From Proteromonas lacertae (taxonomy: Eukaryota; Sar; Bigyra; Opalinata; Proteromonadidae), in assembly GCA_002245135.1 (NCBI GenBank), contig NGBS01000001.1, forward strand, positions 1 through 64,000: 64,000 nucleotides of DNA, written 5' to 3'. The first letter of the stretch is position 1. The number at the start of each line of letters is the position of its first letter. Below the pieces are notes generated by a model. That model had not been told where the DNA came from, searched no databases, and saw nothing but the letters and a program-made list of their open reading frames with translations. Below are positions 43,789 through 55,988 of the stretch, one piece after another. A program made the position numbers and the translations under genes.

Positions 43789-44227
43789 ATTTTCTTTTAT
43801 ATTTTATTACAGTATAATCAAAATGATCTTTGAAATATATAAAAATTAATTCTAAAGTGATGAAATGAGTTAAGAAAATTCAAAAATTTATTGTTTCAAA
43901 AAATTGAGTCGTTTTAATAAATTCAAAACATTTGAATATAGTAAAGTAATTCATAATCTAGAAATATTTATTTAGCTGCTTTTAGAATATTCAAAATTAG
44001 ATAATTGTAACAAAAATCATAAAAATAATTAGAATTCTGTCTATTTTGTTGTATAATTCTACCTAAAATGATATGCTAATTAAAACTATTAACTACTTTA
44101 TCCTTATATAACCTTAGTTTTAGAGATATTTCTTTTGGCGCGCAAATATATTCAAGCTTCGTTTCAAATTTCAAATTTGAAAGTGATTAGGATTTAGTTT
44201 TGATTTTTGTAGCTTCAGCAGTATTTA
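43789..44227. promoter_or_regulatory. Divergent promoter region of XMAP215-like and GATA genes
   Basis: A 439-bp AT-rich intergenic region between two divergent start codons. Two candidate sites lie together: TTTTGGCGCGCAAA near 44133-44146, similar to an E2F/DP binding site, and TTCAAGCTT at 44151-44159, a variant of the TCAAGCC motif found upstream of other genes here. E2F control would suit a mitotic microtubule polymerase. No evidence beyond sequence resemblance. Confidence 0.4.
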
Positions 44228-45990
44228 ATGGAACAGCGTATTGGTTTTGAAGATAATGGTATGCTTTATATTCATATATTGATAGAAGTAATGCATAACT
44301 TCGAAGATGATTTTATGAATTGTCACCAACTGGTTAATAGAAATAATAAAGTACTATAATTTTCGGTAATAACATATTAATAAGGATGAAATTAATGAAA
44401 TATTCAATTTTAAAGCATTTGAACAAAATAGCAATAATTTAATCATGAGGAACACAGACTCCATATCAAAGAATAATAACGATAATAATTATAAAATTCC
44501 AGCAAAAGATGAAAAGGTTTTATACATTTTTTTAGTTGATTTTATTTAGGGTGATGTTTACAACGGTTGGAATATGAATTTAATATCTCCCGATTTGTTA
44601 GCTGAAGATCATGAAGAGTTCACATTGTCACCACTCAATGATTCAATTAATTACCATCAAACCTTATCAAGCTCAGTCAAATCATCTCCTCTACAGCATC
44701 AGCAGCAAGAAGACAAATGTAGTTCATACGTTGAGTCATCTGAAAGATTGCTGAACATACCATATCCTTCTCAAATCCAAGATGATTATCAGCAACAAGA
44801 ACAACAACAACAAATATCAGATAATATTTCAAATGATGTTCCAGCTACACCTGTAGAAAATGGTAGGATATTTTTATAAACATAATAATTGAAATAGATT
44901 TATATGTAATTTCACCATCATTTAATAGTTCAGATAATCAGATAGAACAACAACAACAACAACAACAACAACAGGATGAGAATAGAAATATGAATGATTC
45001 GTTATATATATCGGAGGATAGTAATATAAGATTATTATCCTCTCCATCTGATCCACTGTTATTAGAATCATCTCCAATATCATTCCATTCAAATAACAAC
45101 AACAGAAATATGAATAAAAGTAATTCATTTCCATCATATAATAATAATAATAATAATGCTTCACCACCTTTATTGCCTTTATCAAATAATAATTTACCAA
45201 TTCCATTCAATGAGAATAATGATTTGTTTATAAATAGTTCAATTATGGAAGACAATCCCAGTATAAATAGTTGGAATAATAGTTGGTGTAATAATCAACA
45301 ATATTGTATTAATAATACTTCTATACTGTAATAGATACACCTTTATTATCTCAAGAATTTGATTGTAGCCTATTTACTAATGATAATACTATCCTAGCTG
45401 CATCGATAAATGATAGTAGTAATTATAATGAACCAATATTACTTCACTCAAGAAAAAGAACTTCAATACAAGATAATATGTATTTATTCTATTATAATAT
45501 ATATATATATATAATAATAGTATGCAACAACAACAACAGGAACAACATGAATATACTGCTAGTGAAATGACATTAATGAAAAGACCCAAAGTTCCAATGT
45601 CTAATAGAGTATGTCATGAATGTGGAACAACAGTTACTCCCAAATGGAGAAGATCTCCACCTCCACATAGATATATACTATGTAATGCATGTGGTTTGCA
45701 ATATACTAAAGATATAGAGAAAGGATATTATCCTTCTGCTATTAATCAAATGAATAATTCTAATTTATGTCAAGGAAGAGAATGTGTTAATGCAAGGAAG
45801 AATGGAATTAAATTATATAGAAGATTATTTAATAGAAGTATATATATATATACATTTATATATATTGATAGAATTGAAGTTGTGTTATTATTGCAATAAA
45901 GAAAGAATGATAAAATCAAATAGTTCAAGTTCTTTTTCTCGTCATTCGAATGATTCAACTGATACTGATTCAAATTCTGCATATATTTAA
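44228..45990 (+). CDS. GATA-type zinc finger transcription factor
   Basis: About 509 residues in eight exons with introns of roughly 27-42 nt (one is nearly pure TA). The N-terminal two thirds are low complexity (Asn, Gln, Ser). The GATA finger reads CHECGTTVTPKWRR, then a 17-18 residue loop and CNACGLQY (45616-45708), followed by a basic tail. A second, irregular Cys cluster (CQGREC; LCYYCNKER) follows across an intron. The class IV-like CX2C-X17/18-CX2C finger is common to protists and fungi. Start MEQRIGFEDN is the only upstream ATG giving a continuous spliced frame. Confidence 0.85.
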
Positions 45991-46114
45991 ATTAATGTGT
46001 ATTTGTGAGAAGAAAAATATATAATTTTATTGAATGTTTATTTATTATTTAAATGATATATAATGTAATTTTGATTTGTAAAAAAGAATAAAAAAACAAT
46101 TCATATTTAACTAA

Positions 46115-47311
46115 TTATAGTAATATCCCTTTGTTCCTTAATTCTGTCGAAGATATTGTATTAAAATATTCATTCTTTGTTATAAAATAAAATAACTTTA
46201 AACAATTATCAGGTATTAGAGGTCTTATGCTATTTTCATCCCATACTAAATCAGATTTACCATCTTTTCGTGGAAATACTAAAAAACTACTATTCGATTT
46301 CTTTATAATATCAACTGCATTGCCGAAATCAGAATCACTATTATTGTAGTATTTCTTATCAAAAAGACGAATTGCTGTATCACCTCCAATCAAGAACATG
46401 CAACTTTTGAACAGTTGAACTTTCTCAATCTAATTATACAATAAAATATAATACACAATACAAATTTTGGTGTTGTTGTTAAAACAACATTTAATTTAGA
46501 TACTTCAAATTGAGATAATCTCTTTTTGCAGATATCTTCATCGAGTGGCGGTTTATCAACATTAAATATAGATAATTCATACACAACATCATTATATTTT
46601 ATATTGTTTCTTTTACACCATTCACAACCAAATTCTCCCATTGATATATGACCTTCATGTAATGGATTAAAACTACCTGATATTATTAAATCATTATGAA
46701 AAGGGAAATCCTTAATTAAATATTCACTACTCACGACAGATGGAGTATATAATAATGATAAGGCAGTATTGGAGATAAGATCTTTGTAAGTTAGTTTAAT
46801 ACTATAAAGAAATAATTATTTGAAATATTACTTTGGTTGTATTTCAAATTCATTAATCACTTTATCAAATGTTTGATATATATTAATATCACTTGATAAA
46901 TCAACAGGATGTTTAACTCTAAGATATATAGGATAAAACAGTGGTTATACTCATATCTTTTCATAAATGAGGTAATTTTAAATATTGCTTCATTATTTAG
47001 CATTTCAACATTCATCACACAATTTTTGGCATTTAGCTATATCAATATATATATTCATATTATATAATACACCATTTTCTATTGAAGTAATGTTAAATTC
47101 TTTTCTCATCATCAGATTTAAATCTCTAGTGTATTAAAAGTTATATACTTGTCTAAGTTAGACATATCATTCGAAATTTTGATTCTAGATTCATTTTTAA
47201 ACACTAACAAAACAATTTAGCTTATATACAAGATAATATTCTATCGATTTTTGTTTGTAACAATATCTTACCACCATCAACAAAAAATTTATTGTGTAAT
47301 AATACTTCCAT
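46115..47311 (-). CDS. NMNAT/cytidylyltransferase-like nucleotidyltransferase
   Basis: The C-terminal half carries the class I nucleotidyltransferase motifs: SGSFNPLHEGHISMGEF with the HxGH signature, KRLSQFE, MFLIGGDTAIRLFD, and ISSTELRNKG, matching the ISSTxxR motif of NaMN/NMN adenylyltransferases. It is joined by a 32-nt intron. The N-terminal 150 or so residues, from MEVLLHNKFFVDGG, are assembled from at least five small exons (for example KHPVDLSSDINIYQTFDK and YKDLISNTALSLLY) and match nothing I know, though the layout recalls CinA-type N-terminal domains. Likely NAD or related cofactor metabolism. The upstream exon borders are less certain than the catalytic part. Confidence 0.65.
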
Positions 47312-47375
47312 ACCGTTTTATCAGGATTTTTATCTTTTTGATTTGAGTGAAAGCTTGATATTTCAATTTGAAAAA

Positions 47376-48689
47376 ATGATGATAGAGAAGGTAATAATTG
47401 ATTTTATTGTATTTTATAGGTTGAAAAATACAAGAGTGAGTTATTTAAATACATATCAATAAACACTGTATTTATTCTTGCATTTCTTCTTCGAATTATT
47501 CTGTTAATCTACTCAGAATGGCAAGACCATAATTGTATATAGTTAATAATTTATATATTTATATACAGTTGCTGTTAAATTTACTGATATTGATTATTAT
47601 GTTTATACTGATGCTGCAAGACATATGTATAATTTGGAAAGTCCTTATGATAGAGCTACATATAGATATACACCTTTAATGTATATTATTATATCTTAAA
47701 TATTAAATAGAGCATTACTGTGTATACCTAACATATTTATTCATCAATTCGCCAAAATATTGTTTATTGTACTAGATATAGTTAGTGGTATTCTTTTATT
47801 AAGAATTCTTAACAAATCAAACATATCCTCTCTCTTAATTCCTCGATGTTTAGCATATTGGTTATTAAATCCAATTACAATTACGATATCAGTTCGTGGT
47901 AGTAGTGATATAGTGACAATAGTGTTAATATATTCCTCAATTTATTTTTTACTATCCAATCAATATGTTTATAGTGGTTTATTTCTTGGATTATCTATTC
48001 ATATTAGATTATATCCTGTTATTTATACACCAATATACTTATTTACTATATTCAACCAATATAAAGGCAAGGATAGATATGGAGTATTTAAAGATTGGTT
48101 TAAATTCTGTTTTTCTGTTGGAATTGTGGTTTTATCATTGATTATTGTATTTTATTTATGTTATGGATTTCCATTCCTATATGAAACATATTTATATCAT
48201 TATATTCGTAAAGATAATAGACATAATTTCTCTTTTCTATTTTATTCAATATATTTATTATATTCAAATAAATTAAGTACAATCATCAGTCTTTTATCAT
48301 TTTTACCTACTGTTATATTGATATTATTATATACAGTGAGATTTAGAGAGAATATATTCGTTTGTATGTTTCTTCAAACAATTTCATTTGTTATTTTTAA
48401 TAAAGTAATAACAGCTCAATATTATGTATGGTATTTGTCACTCATACCTTTTATTATTAATTATATTGAAATATCATTTTGTAAAGGTATTGTCTTGTGT
48501 TTATTATGGTTATTAACAGAATTACATTGGTTGTTGTGGGGATATTATTTGGAAATGAAAGGAATGAATACATTTTTAGGAATTTGGATTGCAAGTGGAA
48601 TATTTTTTATTGTTCATGTGTATATTATTATGAATGTTATAAAACACTCAAAAATTAACAAAAATATTAGCCATCTAAAGAATAATTGA
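47376..48689 (+). CDS. PIGM: GPI mannosyltransferase 1 (PIG-M/GPI14)
   Basis: Four exons with 27-, about 36- and 30-nt introns give about 406 residues, near the usual 400-420. After the first transmembrane helix comes [18 protein letters not shown], the lumenal DxD motif of GPI mannosyltransferase I, then [13 protein letters not shown] and multiple hydrophobic helices to the end. The motif [12 protein letters not shown] is also typical of PIG-M. It adds the first alpha-1,4 mannose to GlcN-PI in the ER. Its start is 65 bases from the start of the divergent nucleotidyltransferase gene. Confidence 0.93.
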
Positions 48690-48719
48690 TTAATTTTGTT
48701 TATTATATTAAATATTATA

Positions 48720-49216
48720 TTATTGCATAAATGATAAACTGTATATGGTGATTCTTCCATAAAAATCTGTTGATTTCTTAAACAGTAACTTCAATTCAAT
48801 AACATCTTCTTCTGTTTTATTAAATTTATACTCCTAGTAGTTATACAAATACATTAATTATACTTGCTTTGAATTGATATCTAAAGAATCAAAATCTTGA
48901 ACAAATGACAATTCACTTTCATTTTTTCTTTTTACAAACACATCAAAATTCTCTGCAACAAATCCTCCTTGAAAACATATTTCTATTGATGAAATAGATA
49001 CAGATTCTTTAAAATTAAACAACAACCATTGATTATTACCCTATAAACAATATTATTCTACAATACTTGGTCAGAATTCCAACAAGTTTCAGAATTTGAA
49101 TCAAATATGTTTTGAGGACCAAATTTTGACTTCTTTTTGTTTAACACCGATGATGCTCTATACTTATATTATATGGAATACTTAATTATAATGTTATCTG
49201 ATGAGATAATGGACAT
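48720..49216 (-). CDS. NR2C2AP/TRA16-like discoidin-fold protein
   Basis: Start MSIISSDNIIIK (49216), then a 24-nt intron, ASSVLNKKKSKFGPQNIFD, SETCWNSDQ, a second intron, GNNQWLLFNFKESVSIS, ICFQGGFVAENF, a third intron, and DFYGRITIYSLSFMQ. About 135 residues; human NR2C2AP is 139 and shares SSVLN, LFD..EETCWNSDQG..QW, QFQGGF and TDFFGRVVIY. The fold is a galactose-binding/discoidin beta sandwich; the ancestral function is poorly known. A GGCTTG motif lies 21 bases upstream. Confidence 0.88.
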
Positions 49217-49311
49217 TTTTTATTTCAAAAATATTTGGCTTGTTTGTCAAAATAGAAATGAAAAATATAAAAGAGCAAAAACAAAAAAACAACAATATTA
49301 ACAATATATGT

Positions 49312-50661
49312 TTATATCCAATCTCCATTTGCAATTTTCTGTGGTAAATATATTTCTGATAAATATTGAAATCCAAATGTACTTAAAGCCTCTATTCAAT
49401 CATATATAATATATAAAACATACGAATTTCAGCTTTTTCTCCAGTTTCAATCATTAATTCAAGTTCTTTATACCATTTAGGATTTTGTTTAACAAAATCT
49501 TCTTGTAGCAATTCCTTCCCAGTTTTAATATCATGTTCTGTCATCTTTAATCTACAATTACTAGGAATTTTATATTTATTCAAGTCACTAGGCCTTACAC
49601 CCAACCATTTTATATCTGGTGTAGTTAAATTACTACTATCATAACTTAGATTCTTTGAACCAGACATATACACTGATAATATCTTTAAACCGTATGGATC
49701 TGAATCTACAAGACCTAATACTGGTAATTTAAGTGTTTTTCTTATTAGTTTCAAGAACAATCTAGTAGCAACATCAGGTTGTCCTTTCGCTGTAATTATA
49801 ATACATGGATATTTATTATAGAATCTATCCTCGGCTAATCTCATAAAAGCAGCATCTTTTTCTACTAATAATATAAACTGAGCACCTGTTGTATGTATAT
49901 TCGTTATTTTTTCAGTAGTAGGAGGTATAGCTTTTCCTCCTATACCCATTTTTTTACAGTCTATTAAATCACCATCTTCAAGGAATGTAATATCACCAAT
50001 CACTACTCCTTTCTCTGAAGCAACTACATTTAGAGATGTACGAGTACAACCACACATACATGCTATATCTTCTAAGACTGTATCTGACTCATTTTGATCT
50101 TTGAATAATTTACAATCTGTATAAAACAAATCTCTCTTTGTAACATGAATTCCTTTCAACAAAATTTCGTAGATCAATTGCATTATACGAGTTGTAATTG
50201 TCACTTTTCGTACAGTTTGTGTATTTAAAAATTTTCTTATACTTCTCTGAGTTCCTAACACCAATCTATTATTTAATTCAATAATAAAAAAAGTATAATG
50301 TATACCTATCAACTTCTGCAATATATAGTTGATTTTTATTGTTTCTAGATGGCACAGACAATTCACAATCACCCCCTTTCATTATTTTATCAACAATTTC
50401 ATAAGTAATCTGTTTAATTTTCTCATTAACTTCTAAAGGAGATAATTCTAAAACTTCGGTGTATTTATCTGGATCTAACCTTTCACTGTTTTCAATTTTG
50501 TGAAGAAACTCAGTTGTGTCTTTTCTCAATTTCAATATTTGTGATAAATCAACTTCTCCCCCATCTTCTTTTGCTTTAACCTTCTTATTTGCTTTTGGAG
50601 GGATATTTTGATTTTGTCTTTTCATACTATGTAATTTACATGTAATTTTGACATTAGTCAT
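49312..50661 (-). CDS. SPO11: SPO11, meiotic topoisomerase VI-A-like protein
   Basis: Three exons; the introns are about 41 nt (after EVDR) and 32 nt (after AEI). The 5Y-CAP part contains the catalytic tyrosine in [12 protein letters not shown]. The Toprim part has [11 protein letters not shown] (Glu) and [14 protein letters not shown] (DxD). It ends with [16 protein letters not shown], the conserved family C terminus. The protein makes meiotic double-strand breaks, so the organism probably has meiosis. I prefer Met at 50661 ([10 protein letters not shown]) because the longer start at 50697 would overlap the TIM17 coding region; Met at 50635 is also possible. Confidence 0.93.
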
Positions 50662-50682
50662 TTCACATTCCTTTCTTCTTAG

Positions 50683-51358
50683 ATGATTGGAGACCATCCA
50701 TGTCCATTTCGTATATTAGATGATACAGGCAGTGCATTTTTGTTGGGTATTTTCAATCATTTTATTCGCAGGTGCAATTGGTGGTTCTGCTTGGCACTTT
50801 GTTAAAGGGTTGAAAAATGCACCAAAACACAGTAGAATGCGTAGTGCTTTTCATGCTATTATGACTAGAGCTCCTGTATTAGGTGGTATTTATTTACTAG
50901 GTTTATTTTTTTGTTATTAAATAGGCAATTTTGGTGTATGGGGTTTATTGTTTAGTACTTGTGAATGTACTTTATCTACACTCCGTCATAAAGAAGATAC
51001 TTGGAATGCTATAATTTCTGGTGCTGCTACAGGTGGTTTACTAGCAATTAGAGGTATATAGAATTATTATGATTTTGGTTAATGATATTTAGCTGGTTTC
51101 AAAGCTTTTATTTTCAATGCAATAATTGGAGGTATTTTAATGGCTGCAATTGAAGGAGCTATGATTTATATGGGAAGAACATTAACACGAATGCAATATA
51201 AAAGTATTAATGCACAATTATTTGGAAGTATTTTTCTTATTTCATGATTTTTAATAGCTGCCACATTGGAACCACCATCTATTGATTATAGTGAAGAAAC
51301 TGATGATAATTTCACTCAGGATAAAACAAACCTTCTTCCTCAATCAACATCCTTTTAA
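50683..51358 (+). CDS. TIM17: Mitochondrial import translocase subunit Tim17
   Basis: Five exons with introns of 25, 24, 39 and 30 nt, about 185 residues. Family features: [71 protein letters not shown] and TGGLLAIR, including the conserved RxKEDxWN block and four Gly-rich transmembrane helices. It is the channel-lining core of the TIM23 complex in the mitochondrial inner membrane. The start is only 22 bases from the preferred SPO11 start on the other strand. The C-terminal tail past the last helix is longer than in human TIM17. Confidence 0.95.
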
Positions 51359-51458
51359 AATCCTATCCTTCTATCATCTTGTAATATAATTGTTATTATT
51401 ATTCTGTGTAAGTATTGCTTATTTGTTTATGTAGATTTATTTTTACATAATTTATTTG

Positions 51459-51488
51459 GCTTGATAAAAATCCAAACTACATCAAGCC
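51459..51488. promoter_or_regulatory. Paired GGCTTGA / TCAAGCC motif upstream of lipin
   Basis: GGCTTGA (51458-51464) and TCAAGCC (51482-51488) form an inverted pair ending 11 bases before the lipin ATG. The same heptamer occurs close upstream of several other genes in this window, so a shared regulatory or initiator element is suggested. Confidence 0.5.
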
Positions 51489-51499
51489 ACATTTTTTTT

Positions 51500-53974
51500 A
51501 TGCAAGCTTTATCTTCCATCACAAGATATTTTGATTATAATGCTGTATGTATTTCATAATATTTATAATAGGCGACACTAAGTGGATGTATAGATATCAT
51601 TGTTGTTCGACATAACGATGGATCTCTTTGCAGTACTCCATTTCATGTTAGAATAGGTAAAATGAAGGTATTGAAGTTTAATCTAATTTAATTTACTATA
51701 GTTATTAAATAGCAAAGACAAAGAAGTAAAAATCTATGTAAATGACAAACTTGTTGATTTAACGATGATTTTAGGATCAGAAGGAGCTGCCTATTTTACA
51801 AAAGAGATTAATGAAAATGATACAGAATCTATTCAATTAACTTCTCCTTCTTCTTCTCCATTTGATTCTCCAATATCCTCTCCAATAATGTCAGTATAAA
51901 ATAATAATAATAATAAATATATATAGGACAATGAGGCATCTAATGATCCAGAACCATTATCTTTGGAAGATTATGATGATTCACCTCCTTCAACAAAAAA
52001 GAATTATGCATGGGCTTGGGGTAAATTGCCTAAACATCAAAAAATTTCTCCGCCATCTTATACTCCAATTGATTCAGGATCAATTATCAGAGTTCCTGTT
52101 TCATCTCAAGTATTAGTTTCTTCAAGAGATACTTATAGTATTCAAGTTCCAAGTTTATCAGCAGGATCATTTGTGTCTTGGTCGTTTTCAACTGAAAATC
52201 ATGATATTAAGTTTAGTGTGAATTATATTGATTATGCTAATAACAAAAAAGTGTTAAAAGAAAGTCAAAGAATTGATAGTCATTTACAGCAACAAGTATT
52301 AATTCATTTATGTATATATATTTTATAGAATGGTGGCATTATATCTCCAGGTGAAGGATATATTGAATTAGTATGGGATAATTCCTATTCTATATATCGA
52401 AGGAAGAAGTTAATATTTGATGTTGATTGTTATTATGCTGATAATCCTTTACCAATGAGTGTACCAATTAATTCAAAATTCGGTTGGGGTATATTAGAAT
52501 TATGTAGAAGAGATAGTATTTGTATTGTTTCTTTGCTTTATGGCAGAGCTTATATGACGTCTGATTCATTTGAAATAGTGGGTGATATTAATCAATTAGA
52601 TGGATTAGAAGTTGCTTCGACTGTTGGATCTTTGGTAGATGATTTAGAGACAGATAGAGATAGTTTGAATGGTTTAGAAGTTACTTCACCAAGATCAAAA
52701 CCTGATTCAAGTCCTGTTACACCAGTTCATCATTCATATCAACGACAAGTTCAGAATCCTGTAGCATTATCATTGTGTAGATCATTGTTGACAACCGATT
52801 TATCAAATGATCAAAAAATGATAATATTTAATCAAAATAAAATATCCAATGATTGTTTATCAAATATCAATTCCGTTTTAAGCAATCCTGATCTTGTGTG
52901 TTTAGTAGATGGGCAATTTAAAACATTACAAGAAGCATTACCTCAAATCATTGCATATGCTGCTTTTAATACATCAATTCAACCACCTCCAACTCAAGTA
53001 ACTCAAACTTCAATATTTACTCCTGAAAAATCAACTTCTCAGAAGAAAGAAGAATCAGAAATAAAAGAGAAGAAAAAGAAATATGTTAAGACATTAAAAC
53101 CCTCATCTGAACAACTGCAACTACTTAATTTGAAGGATGGAGAGAATAGTATAAAATTTGAAGTTAGTAGTAGATTTCAAGGTACTAGTTCAGTAACAGG
53201 ATCAATGTATATATATAATATTATTCCAATAATTATTAATGCTCTTTTTATATAGATATTTATATCCTCCTCAAACAAAAATCGTTATTACTGATGTTGA
53301 TGGAACAATTACTATCTCTGATTTGTTAGGTCATATTATGTATATGGTAGGTCAAGATTGGAGTCATAATGGCGTTGCATCTTTGTTTTCAGCAATTAGA
53401 GTATATAATTAAGATATATATTATAATTTATTAATTTTAGAAGAATGGTTATGTGATAATGTATTTATCAGCAAGAGCGATTGGTATGATGAATATGACA
53501 AAGAATTTAATCACAAATATTTCACAAGGCGATGATGTTAGATTACCTCCAGGTCCTGTAATGACTTCACCAGATAGGCTATTCCAAGCTTTAGCAAGAG
53601 AAGTGTGGATGAAAAAACCACATGAATTCAAAATTGCTGCTTTAGAAGATATTCGAATGTTATTTCCTAAAGATGAAAATCCATTCTACGCTGCTTTTGG
53701 TAATAGAGATACGGACTACACGGCATATGATCATGTAGGTATTGATGACAGAAGAATCTTTCTAGTTAATTCTAAAGGCAAAATCAGCCAATATCAGCAA
53801 TCATCAATAAATACAACTTATTCAGATATGAAAGAATTAGTTGATTATATATTTCCTCCTATTAATCCAAATAAGCCAGAAGTAATCAATCCAAAGTTTA
53901 ATTCGTATAATTACTGGAAACCTCGGTTGTATTTTGATGATGATGATGATGATGCAGAATTAGATGACTTTTAA
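51500..53974 (+). CDS. Lipin-type phosphatidate phosphatase with inserted GOLD domain
   Basis: About 750 residues in seven exons. [38 protein letters not shown] and [16 protein letters not shown]. Next, at about residues 175-290, is a GOLD domain: [49 protein letters not shown]. The catalytic C-LIP/LNS2 part has the HAD motif ITDVDGTIT (DxDxT), [38 protein letters not shown] and [16 protein letters not shown]. The enzyme dephosphorylates phosphatidate to diacylglycerol. Animal, plant and fungal lipins known to me have no GOLD domain between N- and C-LIP. Confidence 0.9.
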
Positions 53975-54070
53975 TAACATGTTAATTAGTTTTAATTTTC
54001 GTTTGTAGATTGTTTGTTTTTTTAATTAAAAGAAAATATCCGTTACATAGTAGTTTCTTTAGAATTTGAA

Positions 54071-54997
54071 ATGTCTGTGTCAGGAAGGAGCAAAGCACCA
54101 TCCTCTGTATATTCTTCATTTTATATATTGTCAGACAATGGATAAAAATATTCCTAAAAATCCCCGTTATGCTAATGTTAAAGGAAAGATTGATACAGGT
54201 AAGTCGGCTAGTAAAGTTAGAGTTTTGAATATCTTTTTATTATATCATATTATCATTTTATGGAATAATCTTTAATTATACTTACCTACAAAAGAATATC
54301 TTAAAAGAAAGAATGAATTGTTCCGTAGAGTGAAATCTGCACAGTTGGTGGCTGTATAAATAAACTGTTCATATTTATATAATGCAGATATTTCAAGATG
54401 ACGAAGAACAGCAAGATAGAGATAATCTAGTAGGAGATGGTGAAGAAGGTCCAGTTGTAGTTGTTGTAGATGCAGCAGCTGATTCAAAATACGATAAGAA
54501 CTATTTATTAGTTGATGTTAGAGACATTGAAGAATATTCACAGTGCCACATTCGAAATGCTATATCTTTACCTGGTCCAATGATTAGAAGTGATAGATTC
54601 CCATCAGATTTTTATTATTATGTATATATTGTTAGTTGTTTTATATTATTTATATAGAAGAATAGAGAAGGAACAGTTATAATTCTATATTGTTACGATG
54701 AAACTGAAAGTGCAGATTGTGCATCATTATTAATAAATAAAGGTTATGACAATGTATTTTTATTATCTGGTGGATTAATGACATTCGGAGCTGAAAATCC
54801 ATTTTATATTGATGGTGAATTACCAAAGAAAAGAATACCAACATCACAATCAAAAAGATCAGGTGTTAATTCAGCTGCAGGTTCTAAAAAAGGGTATTTT
54901 ATTATATGATTGTTTATATTTATATTTATGTAGTGCATCAAGTATGATGTCATCGACTACTGTTGATTCATTAGCTCATTCTAAAATGAGGTATTAA
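54071..54997 (+). CDS. CEP41-like protein with rhodanese domain
   Basis: Start MSVSGRSKAPSS, then (after a 28-nt intron) PKNPRYANVKGKIDTGKSASK, matching CEP41 PQNPRYQHIKSRLDTGNSMTK; KEYLKRKNELFRRVK follows. The rhodanese fold reads NYLLVDVRDIEEYSQCHIRNAISLP, TVIILYCYDETESADCAS and GYDNVFLLSGGLMTF. The active-site cysteine equivalent appears as YCYDE, as CEP41 also departs from the classical CxxxxR loop. CEP41 is a basal body/axoneme protein needed for tubulin glutamylation. The junction near 54200-54300 is unresolved. Ends with a Ser/Thr-rich tail. Confidence 0.85.
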
Positions 54998-55139
54998 TTG
55001 TTTTTATTAAATAGTTTTTATTAACTTTATTATCATTGCTGTTACATTGGGTGGTTAAAATTTGTTCTGACTCAATTCAGTGATGCGAAGTTTTTGAGAA
55101 ATAAAAAAATATTCTTAACTGTTGTGTTATTACATTCTA

Positions 55140-55889
55140 ATGAGCAGTTTAGATAAATATCGGTATATTTATTCATACTATCTTTATATATAGTGAAAAA
55201 ATAGAAGAATTATCAATAAAAATAAAAAATTCTGTCAATCTTGATAATGGTTGGGAAGAATATGATAAAGAACAAGAATTAACATGTTATAGAAGATATG
55301 TATATTATGCTATTACAAACTATAGGATGGAGATAATATGAGCTTTTTGGGAAAAATGGATTTACCATATTCATCAACAAAAATATTAGAGATGATATCA
55401 TCTACAGAAAAAAGAAAATTGTTAGATCCAATGTTTGAACAAGGAACAGAGATATTACATATTGGTGATAATTTTTCAATTGATCATTTCATTTATAAAG
55501 ATCAATGGCCTGCATCAGGTAGAGATTTCGTTACAGCATCTTATTATGTCGTATTAATAGCATACACTAACCCCAATACATAGACTGATAATTTTGGACA
55601 AATTTCTATGTATATTTGGACTCCAGAAGATGAAAATCAAGCATGCGAGTTAGTTTCAGGAAAAGTTCGTGGAAGAATAGAATACGGAGGATATATAATC
55701 ACACCACTAACAATGAATTCTTGTCATGTTGATTATACAGTTTGTGTATATTTAAAAAATATATATTTATGACATTCATAGATGAATTTAGGTGGATCTT
55801 TACCCACTTTCATTGCTAATATGGTTTTGCAAAATCAACCAAGAGAATTACTTAGTATAAAAAACTATCTAGATAAAATGGATAATTAA
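55140..55889 (+). CDS. START-domain lipid-binding protein
   Basis: Five exons (introns 31, 26, 33 and 36 nt) encode about 207 residues. The whole length is a START domain: MSFLGKMDLPYSSTKILEMI, RKLLDPMFEQGTEIL, KDQWPASGRDFVTASYYV, GKVRGRIEYGGYIITPL, CHVDYTVCMNLGGSLPTFIANMVLQNQP. The R-D-F, GG-Y..P and W/LGG.LP..... segments are the usual landmarks. Comparable stand-alone proteins move phospholipids or sterols between membranes. No targeting signal is visible. It follows the CEP41-like gene on the same strand, 142 bases away. Confidence 0.85.
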
Positions 55890-55988
55890 ACAATGCATTT
55901 CTTATTCAATCTTTTATATTTTGAATTTATCTAACACAAACATTATTTACAAAACATAATATTAAAACAAATCAATGTAATACAATCT

